Made by a program: the position numbers and the translations under genes
NCBI RefSeq assembly: GCF_029168335.1
Contig: NZ_JARGYC010000026.1
Span: 1 to 60,991, forward strand
From: Psychromarinibacter sediminicola
GTDB taxonomy: Bacteria; Pseudomonadota; Alphaproteobacteria; Rhodobacterales; Rhodobacteraceae
Length of the DNA stretch: 60,991 nt
Reading direction: 5' to 3'
Notes under the pieces: generated by a model
Database searches by the model: none
The model's input: only the letters and a program-made list of their open reading frames with translations
Told to the model about the DNA's origin: nothing
Shown: piece after piece, positions 40,806-49,035 of the stretch
Layout: every line of letters starts with the position of its first letter
Position numbering within the stretch: position 1 is the stretch's first letter

Positions 40806-41592
40806 GGACCACGATTTCGAGAACGTGACCAGCGTCGAGGCCCGCCGCGCGGCCGAGGCGCTGATCGTCGACGTGGACGGGTTCGAGGGCCCGCTCGACC
40901 TGCTGCTGACGCTGTCGCGCACCCAGAAGGTCGACCTGCGTAAGGTCTCGATCCTGCAACTGGCCGAACAATACCTGGGCTTCATCCAGAAGGCGCGCGA
41001 GCTGCGCATCGAACTGGCCGCCGACTACCTCGTGATGGCCGCCTGGCTCGCCTTCCTGAAATCCCGCCTGCTGCTGCCCCCCGACCCCGAGGAGGAGGGG
41101 CCGACGGGCGAGGACCTCGCCGCCCATCTCGCGTTTCAGCTCGAACGGCTGGAGGCGATGCGCGACGCCGCCGCGCGCCTGATGGGCCGCGACCAGAAGG
41201 GCCGCGATTTCTTCCCCCGCGGCGTGCCCGAGACGATGGAGCGGGTGCGCCGCGTCCACTACACCGCGACGCTTCTCGACCTGATGCAGGCCTATGCCCG
41301 CATCCGCACCAAGGACGAGTTCCGCCCCTACACGATGGACCGCGACCGCATCCTGACGCTGGAACAGGCGCTCGACCGGATGCGCCCGCTGATCGGCTTC
41401 GCGGGCGAGTGGACGGACCTGTCCAGCTACCTCCCCGAGGGCTGGGAGAGCGACCCGGGCCTGCGCCGCTCGGCCACCGCCGCGACCTTCGCCGCCTCGC
41501 TGCAATTGGTGAAGGAAGGGCATGCCGAGATCCGGCAGTCCGACACCTACGCCCCCCTGCAGCTGCGCCGCCGGGAGCGCCGAGATGACTGA
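40798..41592 (+). CDS. scpA: Segregation and condensation protein A
   Basis: A 264-residue kleisin subunit of the Smc-ScpA-ScpB condensin complex in chromosome segregation. The N-terminal kleisin pattern VDGFEGPLDLLLTLSRTQKVDLRKVSI and QYLGFIQKARELRIELAADYLVMAAWL are characteristic. The C-terminal winged helix binds Smc. It overlaps nagZ by 8 bp and scpB by 8 bp, so these genes are translated in concert. Confidence 0.95.
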   Translation: MGEDHDFENVTSVEARRAAEALIVDVDGFEGPLDLLLTLSRTQKVDLRKVSILQLAEQYLGFIQKARELRIELAADYLVMAAWLAFLKSRLLLPPDPEEEGPTGEDLAAHLAFQLERLEAMRDAAARLMGRDQKGRDFFPRGVPETMERVRRVHYTATLLDLMQAYARIRTKDEFRPYTMDRDRILTLEQALDRMRPLIGFAGEWTDLSSYLPEGWESDPGLRRSATAATFAASLQLVKEGHAEIRQSDTYAPLQLRRRERRDD

Positions 41593-42250
41593 CGAGACCG
41601 AGCACGACGAGGAACAGAGCCTGTTCGAGGCGCCGCCCATGGCCGAGCAGGAGCGCATGGTCGAGGCGATCCTGTTCGCCTCCGCCGACCCGGTGACCGT
41701 GGCCGAGCTGAATTCCCGCATGCCCCACGGCGCCGACGCGGCCGAGGCGCTGGTCTACCTGAAGAAACGCTACGAGGGCCGGGGCGTCCAGCTCGTGCGG
41801 GTGGGCGACGCCTGGGCGCTGCGCACCGCGCCCGATCTCGGATTCCTGATGCAGAAGGAGACCGTCGAGACCCGCAAGCTCTCGCGCGCCGCGATCGAGA
41901 CGCTGGCCATCGTCGCTTATCACCAGCCCGTCACGCGGGCCGAAATCGAGGAGATCCGTGGCGTCTCCGTGTCCAGAGGCACCGTCGACCAGCTATTGGA
42001 GCTGGAATGGATACGGTTCGGCCGCCGCCGGATGACGCCGGGCCGGCCCGTCACCTATGTTGTCACCGACACGTTCCTCGACCACTTCGGGCTGGAAAGC
42101 GCGCGCGATCTGCCGGGGCTGAAGGAACTGCGCGAGGCGGGGCTTCTGGAAAGCCGCCCGCCGATGGGGCCGCTGGCCGGCGGGCAGGGCGGCGACGCGG
42201 ACGACGACGAGGGCGTGCCCGAGACGGATCAGGGCGAGATGTTCGAATAG
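41585..42250 (+). CDS. scpB: Segregation and condensation protein B
   Basis: A 221-residue protein with the two winged-helix domains of ScpB, which dimerises on ScpA in the condensin complex. Diagnostic segments are MVEAILFASADPVTVAEL and IETLAIVAYHQPVTRAEIEEIRGVSVSRGTVDQLLE. The C-terminus is acidic and low in complexity. The start at 41585 lies inside scpA (8-bp overlap). Confidence 0.94.
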   Translation: MTDETEHDEEQSLFEAPPMAEQERMVEAILFASADPVTVAELNSRMPHGADAAEALVYLKKRYEGRGVQLVRVGDAWALRTAPDLGFLMQKETVETRKLSRAAIETLAIVAYHQPVTRAEIEEIRGVSVSRGTVDQLLELEWIRFGRRRMTPGRPVTYVVTDTFLDHFGLESARDLPGLKELREAGLLESRPPMGPLAGGQGGDADDDEGVPETDQGEMFE

Positions 42251-42268
42251 GAAAGGGGAGGCGCAGCG

Positions 42269-42484
42269 ATGAACGCCAACCAGATCGTCAACATGGTGAT
42301 GCGGCTGTTCTTCCGGAAGGTGCTGAGCCGCGGCATCGACGCCGGGATGGACCGGATGTCGCGAAGCCGAAAGGGCGCGCCGGAGGATCCCGACGCCGCC
42401 AGAGAGCAGAGCAAGGCCGGCCGCGACACCGCGCGCCGCGCGAAAAAGGCGATGCGGGTGGGCCGACGGATCGGCCGGTTCTGA
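42269..42484 (+). CDS. Small basic protein of unknown function
   Basis: A 71-residue, Arg/Lys-rich protein beginning MNANQIVNMVMRLFFRKVL, with a short hydrophobic N-terminus and a strongly basic C-terminus (RRAKKAMRVGRRIGRF). A strong GGGGAGG ribosome-binding site 8 nt upstream supports translation. It lies 18 bp after scpB on the same strand and is probably co-transcribed. A tatA gene might be expected at this position, but this is not TatA. I do not recognise the family; nucleic-acid or membrane binding is possible from the charge. Confidence 0.7.
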   Translation: MNANQIVNMVMRLFFRKVLSRGIDAGMDRMSRSRKGAPEDPDAAREQSKAGRDTARRAKKAMRVGRRIGRF

Positions 42485-42486
42485 CA

Positions 42487-42540
42487 GGGCGCCGGCGGCG
42501 CGCGACGCGGCGCCCGAGTCCGGCCGTCCCTCGCGGCCGG
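42487..42540. terminator. Paired GC hairpins between convergent genes
   Basis: Two adjacent stems, GGGCGCC/GGCGCCC (42487-42493 and 42509-42515) and CCGGCCG/CGGCCGG (42520-42526 and 42534-42540), fill the gap between the small basic gene and the GlxA regulator, whose stops converge. They lack T-tracts, but the position and symmetry suggest bidirectional termination. Confidence 0.5.
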
Positions 42541-42547
42541 GGACCGC

Positions 42548-43591
42548 TCAGCGCCCCCCGTTCTCCGCCGCGAGCAGCGCCACGCGGACCGACTGGAACC
42601 GCTGGCGATAGGCGCGCGGGGTCAGGCCGACCTTGCGGCGAAACAGCCGGCGGAAGAAGCTGTCATCCTCGTATCCGACCGCGACGGCGATCTCCTCCAC
42701 CGACTGGCCCGTGGTTTCGAGCATCTGCTTGGCTTCCTCCAGCCGGATCGAGTGGACGTAGTCCAGCGGCGGCAGGCCCGTCGCCTGCTTGAACCGGCGC
42801 TTGAAGGTGCGCTCGGACAACCCGCTCCGCCCGACCATCTGCGCCACGGGTGCGGGGTCCGCGTAGTGCTCGGCGATCCAGTCCTGCATCTCGGCGATCT
42901 GCCCGTCGCGCGTCTGCGCGGCGCGGGCCAGCGAGGCGAAGGGCAGCTGCCCCTCGCTGTGCCAGTCGATCAGCCAGCTGCGCGCCACCCGCATCGCCTC
43001 TTCGGCACCGAAGAACCGGGCGATCAGGAACAGGCCCAGGTCGAGATACGACGTCACGCCGCCCGCGGTGATGATCCGCTGGCCTTCGCCGGAGGCCACG
43101 AGAAAGCGGTTGGGCTGTACGTCGATCTCCGGATGCCGCGCGGCCAGGCCGTCGCAATAGGCCCAATGCGTCGTGGCGGCCTGCCCGTCGAGGAGCCCGG
43201 CCTCGGCCAGCATCAGCGTGCCGGAACAGGCCGAAGTCAGCGTCGCGCCCCGCGCGTGGCAGTGCCGGAGCCAGCGCCGCTCGGGCCCGAACCGGCCGCC
43301 GGGCGGCGCCTCGGCGGGCACGAAGAGCTCCGGCACATAGACGATGTCGGGCAGCGGGCAGTTGCGAAAGCTCGCCTCGGGCCGCAGCCAGACGCCGTTG
43401 GCGACCTGCACGGGCCGGGCACGGCGCGCCACCAGGATCGTCCGGGCCCGCCGCGGTCCCGCCTCGCCCCGGGTCAGAAAGGCCCAGTCGCGCCCGGCCG
43501 AGGCGAACATGTCGTAGATCCCGAATACGGTCGAGGCGGTGACCTCGGGCGTCACCACGACCGCGATGGTCAGCTGATCTGGCTCCGGCAT
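42548..43591 (-). CDS. GlxA-family AraC-type transcriptional regulator
   Basis: A 347-residue regulator with an N-terminal DJ-1/PfpI-like domain (TIAVVVTPEVTASTVFGIYDMF..., conserved Cys in TSACSGTLMLAEAG) and a C-terminal AraC double helix-turn-helix (SGLSERTFKRRFKQATG; VGYEDDSFFRRLFRRKVGLTPRAYRQRF). GlxA-type regulators often respond to small nitrogen or carbonyl metabolites. The start at 43591 is the best fit to the domain; an in-frame ATG 33 nt upstream is possible. It diverges from the AOC-like gene, with a 13-bp tandem repeat in the shared promoter region. Confidence 0.9.
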   Translation of the reverse strand: MPEPDQLTIAVVVTPEVTASTVFGIYDMFASAGRDWAFLTRGEAGPRRARTILVARRARPVQVANGVWLRPEASFRNCPLPDIVYVPELFVPAEAPPGGRFGPERRWLRHCHARGATLTSACSGTLMLAEAGLLDGQAATTHWAYCDGLAARHPEIDVQPNRFLVASGEGQRIITAGGVTSYLDLGLFLIARFFGAEEAMRVARSWLIDWHSEGQLPFASLARAAQTRDGQIAEMQDWIAEHYADPAPVAQMVGRSGLSERTFKRRFKQATGLPPLDYVHSIRLEEAKQMLETTGQSVEEIAVAVGYEDDSFFRRLFRRKVGLTPRAYRQRFQSVRVALLAAENGGR

Positions 43592-43689
43592 GGCACGATC
43601 GACCTGTTTCCGGCCTTTCCGCATCTGGTTCAGGATAGCGGGTCCGGCATTATTGGCACAACCGGAAAGGGTGCAGGCCCAACGGCGCA

Positions 43690-43729
43690 CCCGCACCGAA
43701 AGCCCGCACCGAAAGCCCGCAAACGAAAG
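43690..43729. repeat. 13-bp tandem repeat in the GlxA/AOC-like promoter
   Basis: Two exact copies of CCCGCACCGAAAG (43690-43702 and 43703-43715) are followed by a degenerate third ending at 43729. They lie directly upstream of the AOC-like ribosome-binding site and may be regulator sites or slippage products. Confidence 0.6.
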
Positions 43730-43738
43730 GAGGAGACC

Positions 43739-44302
43739 ATGACCTGCGGACTGACCACATCCATCCGAAAGGGGTTTGGACCGGCCGCCCTGATCCTCGG
43801 CCCCGGGCTGACCGCGGCCGCGGCCGGCCCCGCCGACAGGATCACCGAATTCGACGTGGCCGAGGATCACACCCGCTTCGTCTTCGACGAGGCGCCGGTG
43901 CATGATGACGGCATGCCGGCGCATGGCACGGCCTTCGTCACCCAGGGCTATATCTACCCCGCCGGCACGCTGGACGACGGGCCGGGCGTCACCGAGGACG
44001 GCGCACCGACCCATCCCGACAAGGTCCTCGGCACCTGGACCTGCAGCGGCTGGTTCGTGGGCGAGGGCGCGCATACCGAGGCCGGGGCCTGGCTCGTCAG
44101 CCGGCAGGTCTATCATTTCGAGGACAGCGACGCGGTGATCGTCAGCCAGGGGCCGGAATACAATGTCGTGGGCGAGGCGAAGCCCCGCCCGATCACCGGC
44201 GCGACCGGCGCCTATGGCGATGACGCGGTGATCGAGCAGACTTTTCTGGGCTTCCACGCGCATGGCGGTGTTAAGGTCCGGTTCGACATCCCGTCGATGT
44301 GA
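43739..44302 (+). CDS. Secreted allene-oxide-cyclase/dirigent-like barrel protein
   Basis: A 187-residue protein with a probable signal peptide (ending near AAAAGPA, residues 20-29) and a beta-barrel-like body resembling the AOC/dirigent fold: AFVTQGYIYPAGTL, GTWTCSGWFVGEG, RPITGATGAYGDDAVIEQ and TFLGFHAHGGVKVRFDI. The start has a GGAGGAG site 5-6 nt upstream. In plants this fold cyclises or couples phenolics and oxylipins; bacterial members are mostly uncharacterised. It is divergent from a GlxA regulator and overlaps the next gene. The homology call is by pattern only. Confidence 0.65.
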   Translation: MTCGLTTSIRKGFGPAALILGPGLTAAAAGPADRITEFDVAEDHTRFVFDEAPVHDDGMPAHGTAFVTQGYIYPAGTLDDGPGVTEDGAPTHPDKVLGTWTCSGWFVGEGAHTEAGAWLVSRQVYHFEDSDAVIVSQGPEYNVVGEAKPRPITGATGAYGDDAVIEQTFLGFHAHGGVKVRFDIPSM

Positions 44303-45156
44303 GCCATGCCATGACACACCAGGACCATATGCGCGACGCCGAGACAATCGAGCTTGCAGCGCTTTCCGCGCTGCACGGGGCGGCCGACGGGCCGCTCCGC
44401 GACCGGCTCGGGCTGCGGCTTGTCGAGGTGGCCGACGGGGTGGCCTCCGTCGCCGGGGCCTTGCCCGCCTCTGCCATCACGATCAACCGGATGATGGGGC
44501 TGGGCCGCGCGCGCCCGCCGCAGGTGGGCGACGTGCGGGCGGCCGTGGACTTGTATCGCGGCGCCGGCGTCCGGCGTTTCTTCCTGCAGCCCGATCCCGC
44601 CACGTCGGACGATCGCGTCGCGCCGCTCTGCCGGGCCGCCGGCCTGGAGCGCGCCCGCGCCTGGCAGAAGTTCGAGCGCGGCCGCGACGCGCCGGTGCCG
44701 GATGTCGAATGCGAGTTCACCATCCGCAAGGCGGCGCCGGACGACGGCGACGCCTTTGCCCGGATCGTCTGCGACGCCTTCGACCTGGGCGACGCGGCGC
44801 TCCCCTGGATCGCCCGGCTGCCGGCGGCCGAAGGCTGGCACGCCTATCTCGCCTGGGCGGGCGACCGGCCGGCCGGCGCCGGGGCGGTGTTCGTCTCGGA
44901 CGGGGCGGCCTTCACCGATTTCGGCGCCACCGCGCCGGATTACCGGGGCCGCGGCGCGCAGACCGCCAACCTCGCCCATCGGGTGCGCGCGGCGCTGGAG
45001 ATGGGCTGCAGGCGGATCTACACCTGCACCGGTGTCGCGGTGGAAGGCGATCCACAGCATTCCTACGCCAATATCCGGAAATGCGGCTTTGCCGAGGCCC
45101 ATGTGCGGGCGGCCTGGCAGCCGGTGCAAGGCGACGGGAAAGGAGCATCATCGTGA
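44299..45156 (+). CDS. GNAT-family acetyltransferase-like protein
   Basis: A 285-residue protein whose C-terminal part (from about residue 135) is a GNAT domain. ECEFTIRKAAPDDGDAFARIV is the start of the fold, and PDYRGRGAQTANLAHRV is the acetyl-CoA pyrophosphate loop. The N-terminal part (residues 1-130) is probably a second, degenerate GNAT-like lobe. The GTG at 44299 overlaps the previous stop (GTGA); an ATG at 44311 is an alternative. The substrate is unknown. It is coupled to the next gene by another GTGA overlap. Confidence 0.8.
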   Translation: MSHAMTHQDHMRDAETIELAALSALHGAADGPLRDRLGLRLVEVADGVASVAGALPASAITINRMMGLGRARPPQVGDVRAAVDLYRGAGVRRFFLQPDPATSDDRVAPLCRAAGLERARAWQKFERGRDAPVPDVECEFTIRKAAPDDGDAFARIVCDAFDLGDAALPWIARLPAAEGWHAYLAWAGDRPAGAGAVFVSDGAAFTDFGATAPDYRGRGAQTANLAHRVRAALEMGCRRIYTCTGVAVEGDPQHSYANIRKCGFAEAHVRAAWQPVQGDGKGASS

Positions 45157-46793
45157 CCTATTACGACCTTGGACGCTACAGCCGCAGGATCACCACGGCT
45201 TCGGAGGATGCGCAGCGCTGGTTCGACCGCGGACTGATCTGGCTTTACGGCTACAATCACGAGGCGGCGATTGCGTGCTTTCGTGAGGCCCTGGCGGCCG
45301 ATCCCGGATGCGCGATGGCGCATTGGGGCATCGCGGCCGCCTCCGGGCCCAACTACAACCAGCCCTGGGGCGAGATGGAGCCGGAGGAGCGGGAGGAGGC
45401 GGTCGCCACGGCGCGCGCGGCGGTCGTGGCGGCGCAGGCGTTGACCGGCGGTCTGCCCCCGGTCGAACGGGCGCTGATCGACGCGGTCGCCCGGCGGTTT
45501 CCGGATGCGCCCGTCGAGGATATCGGCCCCTGGCTCGACGCCTATGCCGACGCGATGCGCGAGGTGTATGCGGCGCATCCCGGGGATCCGGACGTCACGG
45601 CGCTCTTTGCCGAGGCGATGATGAACCGCACGCCATGGCAGCTCTGGGACCTGTCGACCGGCCGGCCGGCCGAGGGCGCCGACACGGCCGAGGCCCGCGA
45701 CGTGCTGGAGCGCGCGTTCGATCGCGTGCCCGGCGCCTGGGACCATCCCGGCCTGCTGCATTTCTACATCCACCTCATGGAGATGTCGCCGACCCCGGAA
45801 GCGGCCCTGCGCCATGGCGACCGGCTGACCGCGCTGGTGCCCGATGGGGGGCACCTGATCCATATGGCGACGCATATCGACGTGCTCTGCGGCGACTACC
45901 AGAATGTCGTGGCCCGCAACGCCAAGGCGATCGAGGCCGACCGCAAGTGGCTGGAGCGGGAGGGGGCGGACAATTTCTACACCGTCTACCGCTGCCACGA
46001 CTATCACTTCGCGATCTACGGCGCGATGTTCCTGGGACAGCCCGCCCCGGCGCTGGAGGCCGCCGAAGAGCTGGTCGCCACGCTCCCGGGCGAGGACACG
46101 CTGCGCCAGATGGCCGACTGGTTCGAATCCTTCGTGCCGATGAAGATGCATGTCCTGGTCCGCTTCGGCATGTGGGACGAGATCCTCGCCGCGGACCTGC
46201 CAAAGGACACCGCGCTTTACGCCATGACGACGGCGCTCATGCGCTATGCGCGCACGGTGGCCCTGGCCAACAAGGGCGAGATCGAAAGCGCCGAGGCCGA
46301 GGCCCGGGACTTCGACGCCGCCCATGCGGCGGTGCCGGACAGCCGGATGCTGTTCAACAACACCTGCCAGGACATCCTCAAGGTGGCCGAGGCGATGATG
46401 CGCGGCGAACTGGCGTATAAAAAGGGCGACGCAGACGCCGCCTTCGCGCATTTGCGGCGGTCGGTCGAGCTGGACGACTCGCTTCCCTACGACGAGCCCT
46501 GGGGCTGGATGCAGCCGACGCGCCATGCGCTGGGCGCGCTCCTGCTGGATGCCGGGCGGTACGACGAGGCCGAGGCGGTCTATCGCGCCGATCTGGGGCT
46601 CGACGACACGCTCGCCCGGGCCTGCCAGCATCCCGCCAATGTCTGGAGCCTGCACGGGCTGCACGAATGCCTGACGCGGCGGGGCGAGACGGTCGAGGCG
46701 CTGCATGTGGGGCGCCTGCTGGAGCGCGCCGTGGCGCGGGCCGACGTCCCGATCCGCGCGTCCTGCTACTGCCGCAGCCGGGCGGCCGCGTAG
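45153..46793 (+). CDS. Histidine-rich tetratricopeptide-repeat protein (TTC38-like)
   Basis: A 546-residue all-helical protein with TPR-like helical pairs (for example RGLIWLYGYNHEAAIACFREALAADPG near residue 27, and repeats near 410-470). The middle contains a striking set of histidines: LLHFYIHLME (His203, His207, Glu210), GGHLIHMATHIDVL (His234, His237, His241) and CHDYHFAIYGAM (His282, His285). The pattern resembles the TTC38-like bacterial family and suggests metal or ligand binding inside the solenoid. The GTG start at 45153 overlaps the upstream stop and has AGGAG 8 nt before it. There is no signal peptide, so it is cytosolic. The function is unknown. Confidence 0.8.
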   Translation: MTYYDLGRYSRRITTASEDAQRWFDRGLIWLYGYNHEAAIACFREALAADPGCAMAHWGIAAASGPNYNQPWGEMEPEEREEAVATARAAVVAAQALTGGLPPVERALIDAVARRFPDAPVEDIGPWLDAYADAMREVYAAHPGDPDVTALFAEAMMNRTPWQLWDLSTGRPAEGADTAEARDVLERAFDRVPGAWDHPGLLHFYIHLMEMSPTPEAALRHGDRLTALVPDGGHLIHMATHIDVLCGDYQNVVARNAKAIEADRKWLEREGADNFYTVYRCHDYHFAIYGAMFLGQPAPALEAAEELVATLPGEDTLRQMADWFESFVPMKMHVLVRFGMWDEILAADLPKDTALYAMTTALMRYARTVALANKGEIESAEAEARDFDAAHAAVPDSRMLFNNTCQDILKVAEAMMRGELAYKKGDADAAFAHLRRSVELDDSLPYDEPWGWMQPTRHALGALLLDAGRYDEAEAVYRADLGLDDTLARACQHPANVWSLHGLHECLTRRGETVEALHVGRLLERAVARADVPIRASCYCRSRAAA

Positions 46794-46818
46794 GGGCGGC
46801 GGCTCTGCCGGCCAATTC

Positions 46819-46836
46819 AAGCTATACATATAGCTT
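46819..46836. promoter_or_regulatory. Inverted repeat upstream of the bifunctional beta-oxidation gene
   Basis: AAGCTATA-CA-TATAGCTT (46819-46836) has 8-bp arms with a 2-bp centre. It lies about 90 bp upstream of the gene at 46923 and just upstream of a -10-like TATCTT (46841-46846). A related half, TATAGCTTT, recurs in the leftward promoter near 55490. The 129-bp gap is otherwise empty. Confidence 0.55.
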
Positions 46837-46922
46837 TTCGTATCTTATGACGGGCGCGCGATACGGGCGCCCGCCTTGCGGACGGGGTATGATTGCGCCC
46901 GGGGGCACAAGGAGGAGCGCAC

Positions 46923-49031
46923 GTGAATACCCAATCCGCAGCGGCGGCCGACAGCAGCGTCACCTACGAGATGCGCGACGGAATCGCGGTGCTGAGGATC
47001 GACAATCCTCCGGTCAACGTGATCTCGCATGCGGTGCGCAGCGGCATCGTCGACGCGATCGACCGGGCGACGGCGGACGGCGCGCGCGGGGCGGTGCTGA
47101 CGGGCGCCGGGCGCTGCTTCGTTGCCGGGTCGGACCTGAGCGAATTCGGCAAGCCGATTGCCGCGCCCGAGCTGCCCGACGTGATCCGGTCCATCGAGGC
47201 GGCGCCGTTCCCGGTCGTCGCGGCGACACACGGGGTCGCGCTCGGCGGCGGGCTGGAGCTGGCGCTTGGCTGCGACTACCGGATCGCGGCGCCGGGGACG
47301 ATGCTGGGTCTGCCGGAAGTGTCGCTGGGTCTGGTGCCGGGGGCCGGGGGCACGCAGCGGGTGCCGCGCCTGGTCGGCTGGAGCCGCGCCATCGAGTTGA
47401 TCTGCGCGGCCCGGCGCATACCGGCCGCGCGCGCGTTCGAGATCGGCCTGATCGACGCGGTGGCCGAGGGCGATCTGCTGGACGACGCGCGGGCGTTCCT
47501 GGCGGGCCAGGAGCGGCCCAAGCGGCGCGCGATCCGCCTGCAGCCGCCCGCCGAGGCCGACGACGACATCGACGCCGCGGCGGAGAAAGCGCTCCGGCGC
47601 GGCAAGGGGCGGCCGAACGTGGCCGAGGCGATCCGGCTGGTGAAGGCGACGGCGGGGGCGGATGCCGAGGCCGCGCTGAAAGACGAGCGGGCGGTGTTCC
47701 AGGAGCTTCGGACGAGCGACGACGCCGTCGCGCTGCGCTACCTGTTCTTCGCCGAGCGGCGGGCCGCCACCGTCGCGGGGCTCGACAAGGCGCTGGCCCG
47801 CGACGTGGCCACGGTCGGCGTCGTCGGCGGCGGGACGATGGGGCAGGGGATCGCGCTGGCCTGCCTTGCGGCCGGGCTGTCGGTGACGCTGATCGAGCGC
47901 GACGACGATGCGCTCGACCGGGCGCTGTCGGCCGTGGCCGGCCGGCTGGACGCATCGGTCTCGAAGGGCCGGCTGACGCGGGACGCGGCCGACATGCGCC
48001 GGGCCGCCCTGACGGGGGCGGTGGATTACGAGACGCTGTCGGGCTGCGATCTGGTCATCGAGGCGGTGTTCGAGGACATGGCGGTCAAGACGGACGTGCT
48101 GGCCCGGCTCGACCGCGTGCTGGCGCCCGGCGCCGCCCTGGCCACCAATACCTCCTATCTCGACATCGACGCGATGTCGGCCGGCCTGGCGCATCGCGAC
48201 CGGGTCGTCGGGCTTCATTTCTTCAGCCCGGCCGACGTGATGACGCTGCTGGAAATCGTCCGCGCCGAAGCGACCTCCGACGCGGTGCTGGCCACCGCGC
48301 TCGGATTCGCCCGGACGCTCGGCAAGCAGCCGGTCGTCGCGCGCGTGGCCGAGGGGTTCATCGGCAATCGCGTCTTCGCCGCCTACCGGCGGCGGGCGGA
48401 GCTTCTGGTGCTGGACGGGGCGTCACCGCAGCAGGTGGACGAGGCCATCGTCGGGTTCGGCTTTGCCATGGGGCCCTTCGCCGTGGCCGACATGTCCGGC
48501 CTGGACATCGCCTGGGCGATGCGCAAGCGGCAGGCGCCCGACCGCGATCCGAAGGCGCGCTATGTCACGATCCCTGACAGGCTCTGCGAGGCGGGGCGGC
48601 TCGGCCGCAAGGCGGGCAAGGGCTGGTACGACCATTCCGGCGGCACGCCGCGGCCCGATCCGGAGGTGGACACGATCATCGACGCCGCCCGCGCCGCGGC
48701 CGGTGTGACGCCGGCCGATTACGATGCCGAGACGATCCGCCGCCAGCTCCTCGCCGCGATCGTCAACGAGGCGGCGTGTCTTCTGGAGGACGGGATCGCC
48801 GAGCGGCCGTCGGACGTCGATGTCGCGCTGGTCCACGGCTACGGCTTCCCGCGCTGGCGCGGCGGGCCGCTCTATTGGGCGTCGCGCCAGGACCGCGCGG
48901 CAATCGAGGCCGATCTCGTGGCGCTGGCGGAGGCGGTGGGGCACGGGCACCGTGCCGGACCGGTCGGGCCTGTCCTCGACCGGCTCGGGGCCGAACTCGG
49001 GGTCGTACTCGGGGCCGAACAGGAGGGCTGA
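46923..49031 (+). CDS. Bifunctional enoyl-CoA hydratase / 3-hydroxyacyl-CoA dehydrogenase
   Basis: A 702-residue FadB/FadJ-like multifunctional enzyme. The N-terminal crotonase domain (GVALGGGLELALGCD; GLPEVSLGLVPGAGGTQRV) retains both catalytic glutamates. The NAD-binding dehydrogenase domain begins at VGVVGGGTMGQGIALA; LHFFSPADVMTLLEIVR carries the catalytic His and EGFIGNRV follows. Its length is like FadJ and peroxisomal bifunctional enzymes. The GTG start at 46923 is supported by AAGGAGG 7 nt upstream. It is followed 4 bp later by a thiolase, so the two form a beta-oxidation unit for an acid whose identity is unknown. Confidence 0.92.
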   Translation: MNTQSAAAADSSVTYEMRDGIAVLRIDNPPVNVISHAVRSGIVDAIDRATADGARGAVLTGAGRCFVAGSDLSEFGKPIAAPELPDVIRSIEAAPFPVVAATHGVALGGGLELALGCDYRIAAPGTMLGLPEVSLGLVPGAGGTQRVPRLVGWSRAIELICAARRIPAARAFEIGLIDAVAEGDLLDDARAFLAGQERPKRRAIRLQPPAEADDDIDAAAEKALRRGKGRPNVAEAIRLVKATAGADAEAALKDERAVFQELRTSDDAVALRYLFFAERRAATVAGLDKALARDVATVGVVGGGTMGQGIALACLAAGLSVTLIERDDDALDRALSAVAGRLDASVSKGRLTRDAADMRRAALTGAVDYETLSGCDLVIEAVFEDMAVKTDVLARLDRVLAPGAALATNTSYLDIDAMSAGLAHRDRVVGLHFFSPADVMTLLEIVRAEATSDAVLATALGFARTLGKQPVVARVAEGFIGNRVFAAYRRRAELLVLDGASPQQVDEAIVGFGFAMGPFAVADMSGLDIAWAMRKRQAPDRDPKARYVTIPDRLCEAGRLGRKAGKGWYDHSGGTPRPDPEVDTIIDAARAAAGVTPADYDAETIRRQLLAAIVNEAACLLEDGIAERPSDVDVALVHGYGFPRWRGGPLYWASRQDRAAIEADLVALAEAVGHGHRAGPVGPVLDRLGAELGVVLGAEQEG

Positions 49032-49035
49032 GGCC

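Noticed and set aside
42269-42484. TatA, expected after scpB in related genomes
   Set aside because: The product has no TatA-type membrane helix followed by an amphipathic helix; it is a short basic protein.
43690-43729. A CRISPR-like array
   Set aside because: The units are 13 bp, directly adjacent without spacers, and only two are exact, so this is a simple tandem repeat.
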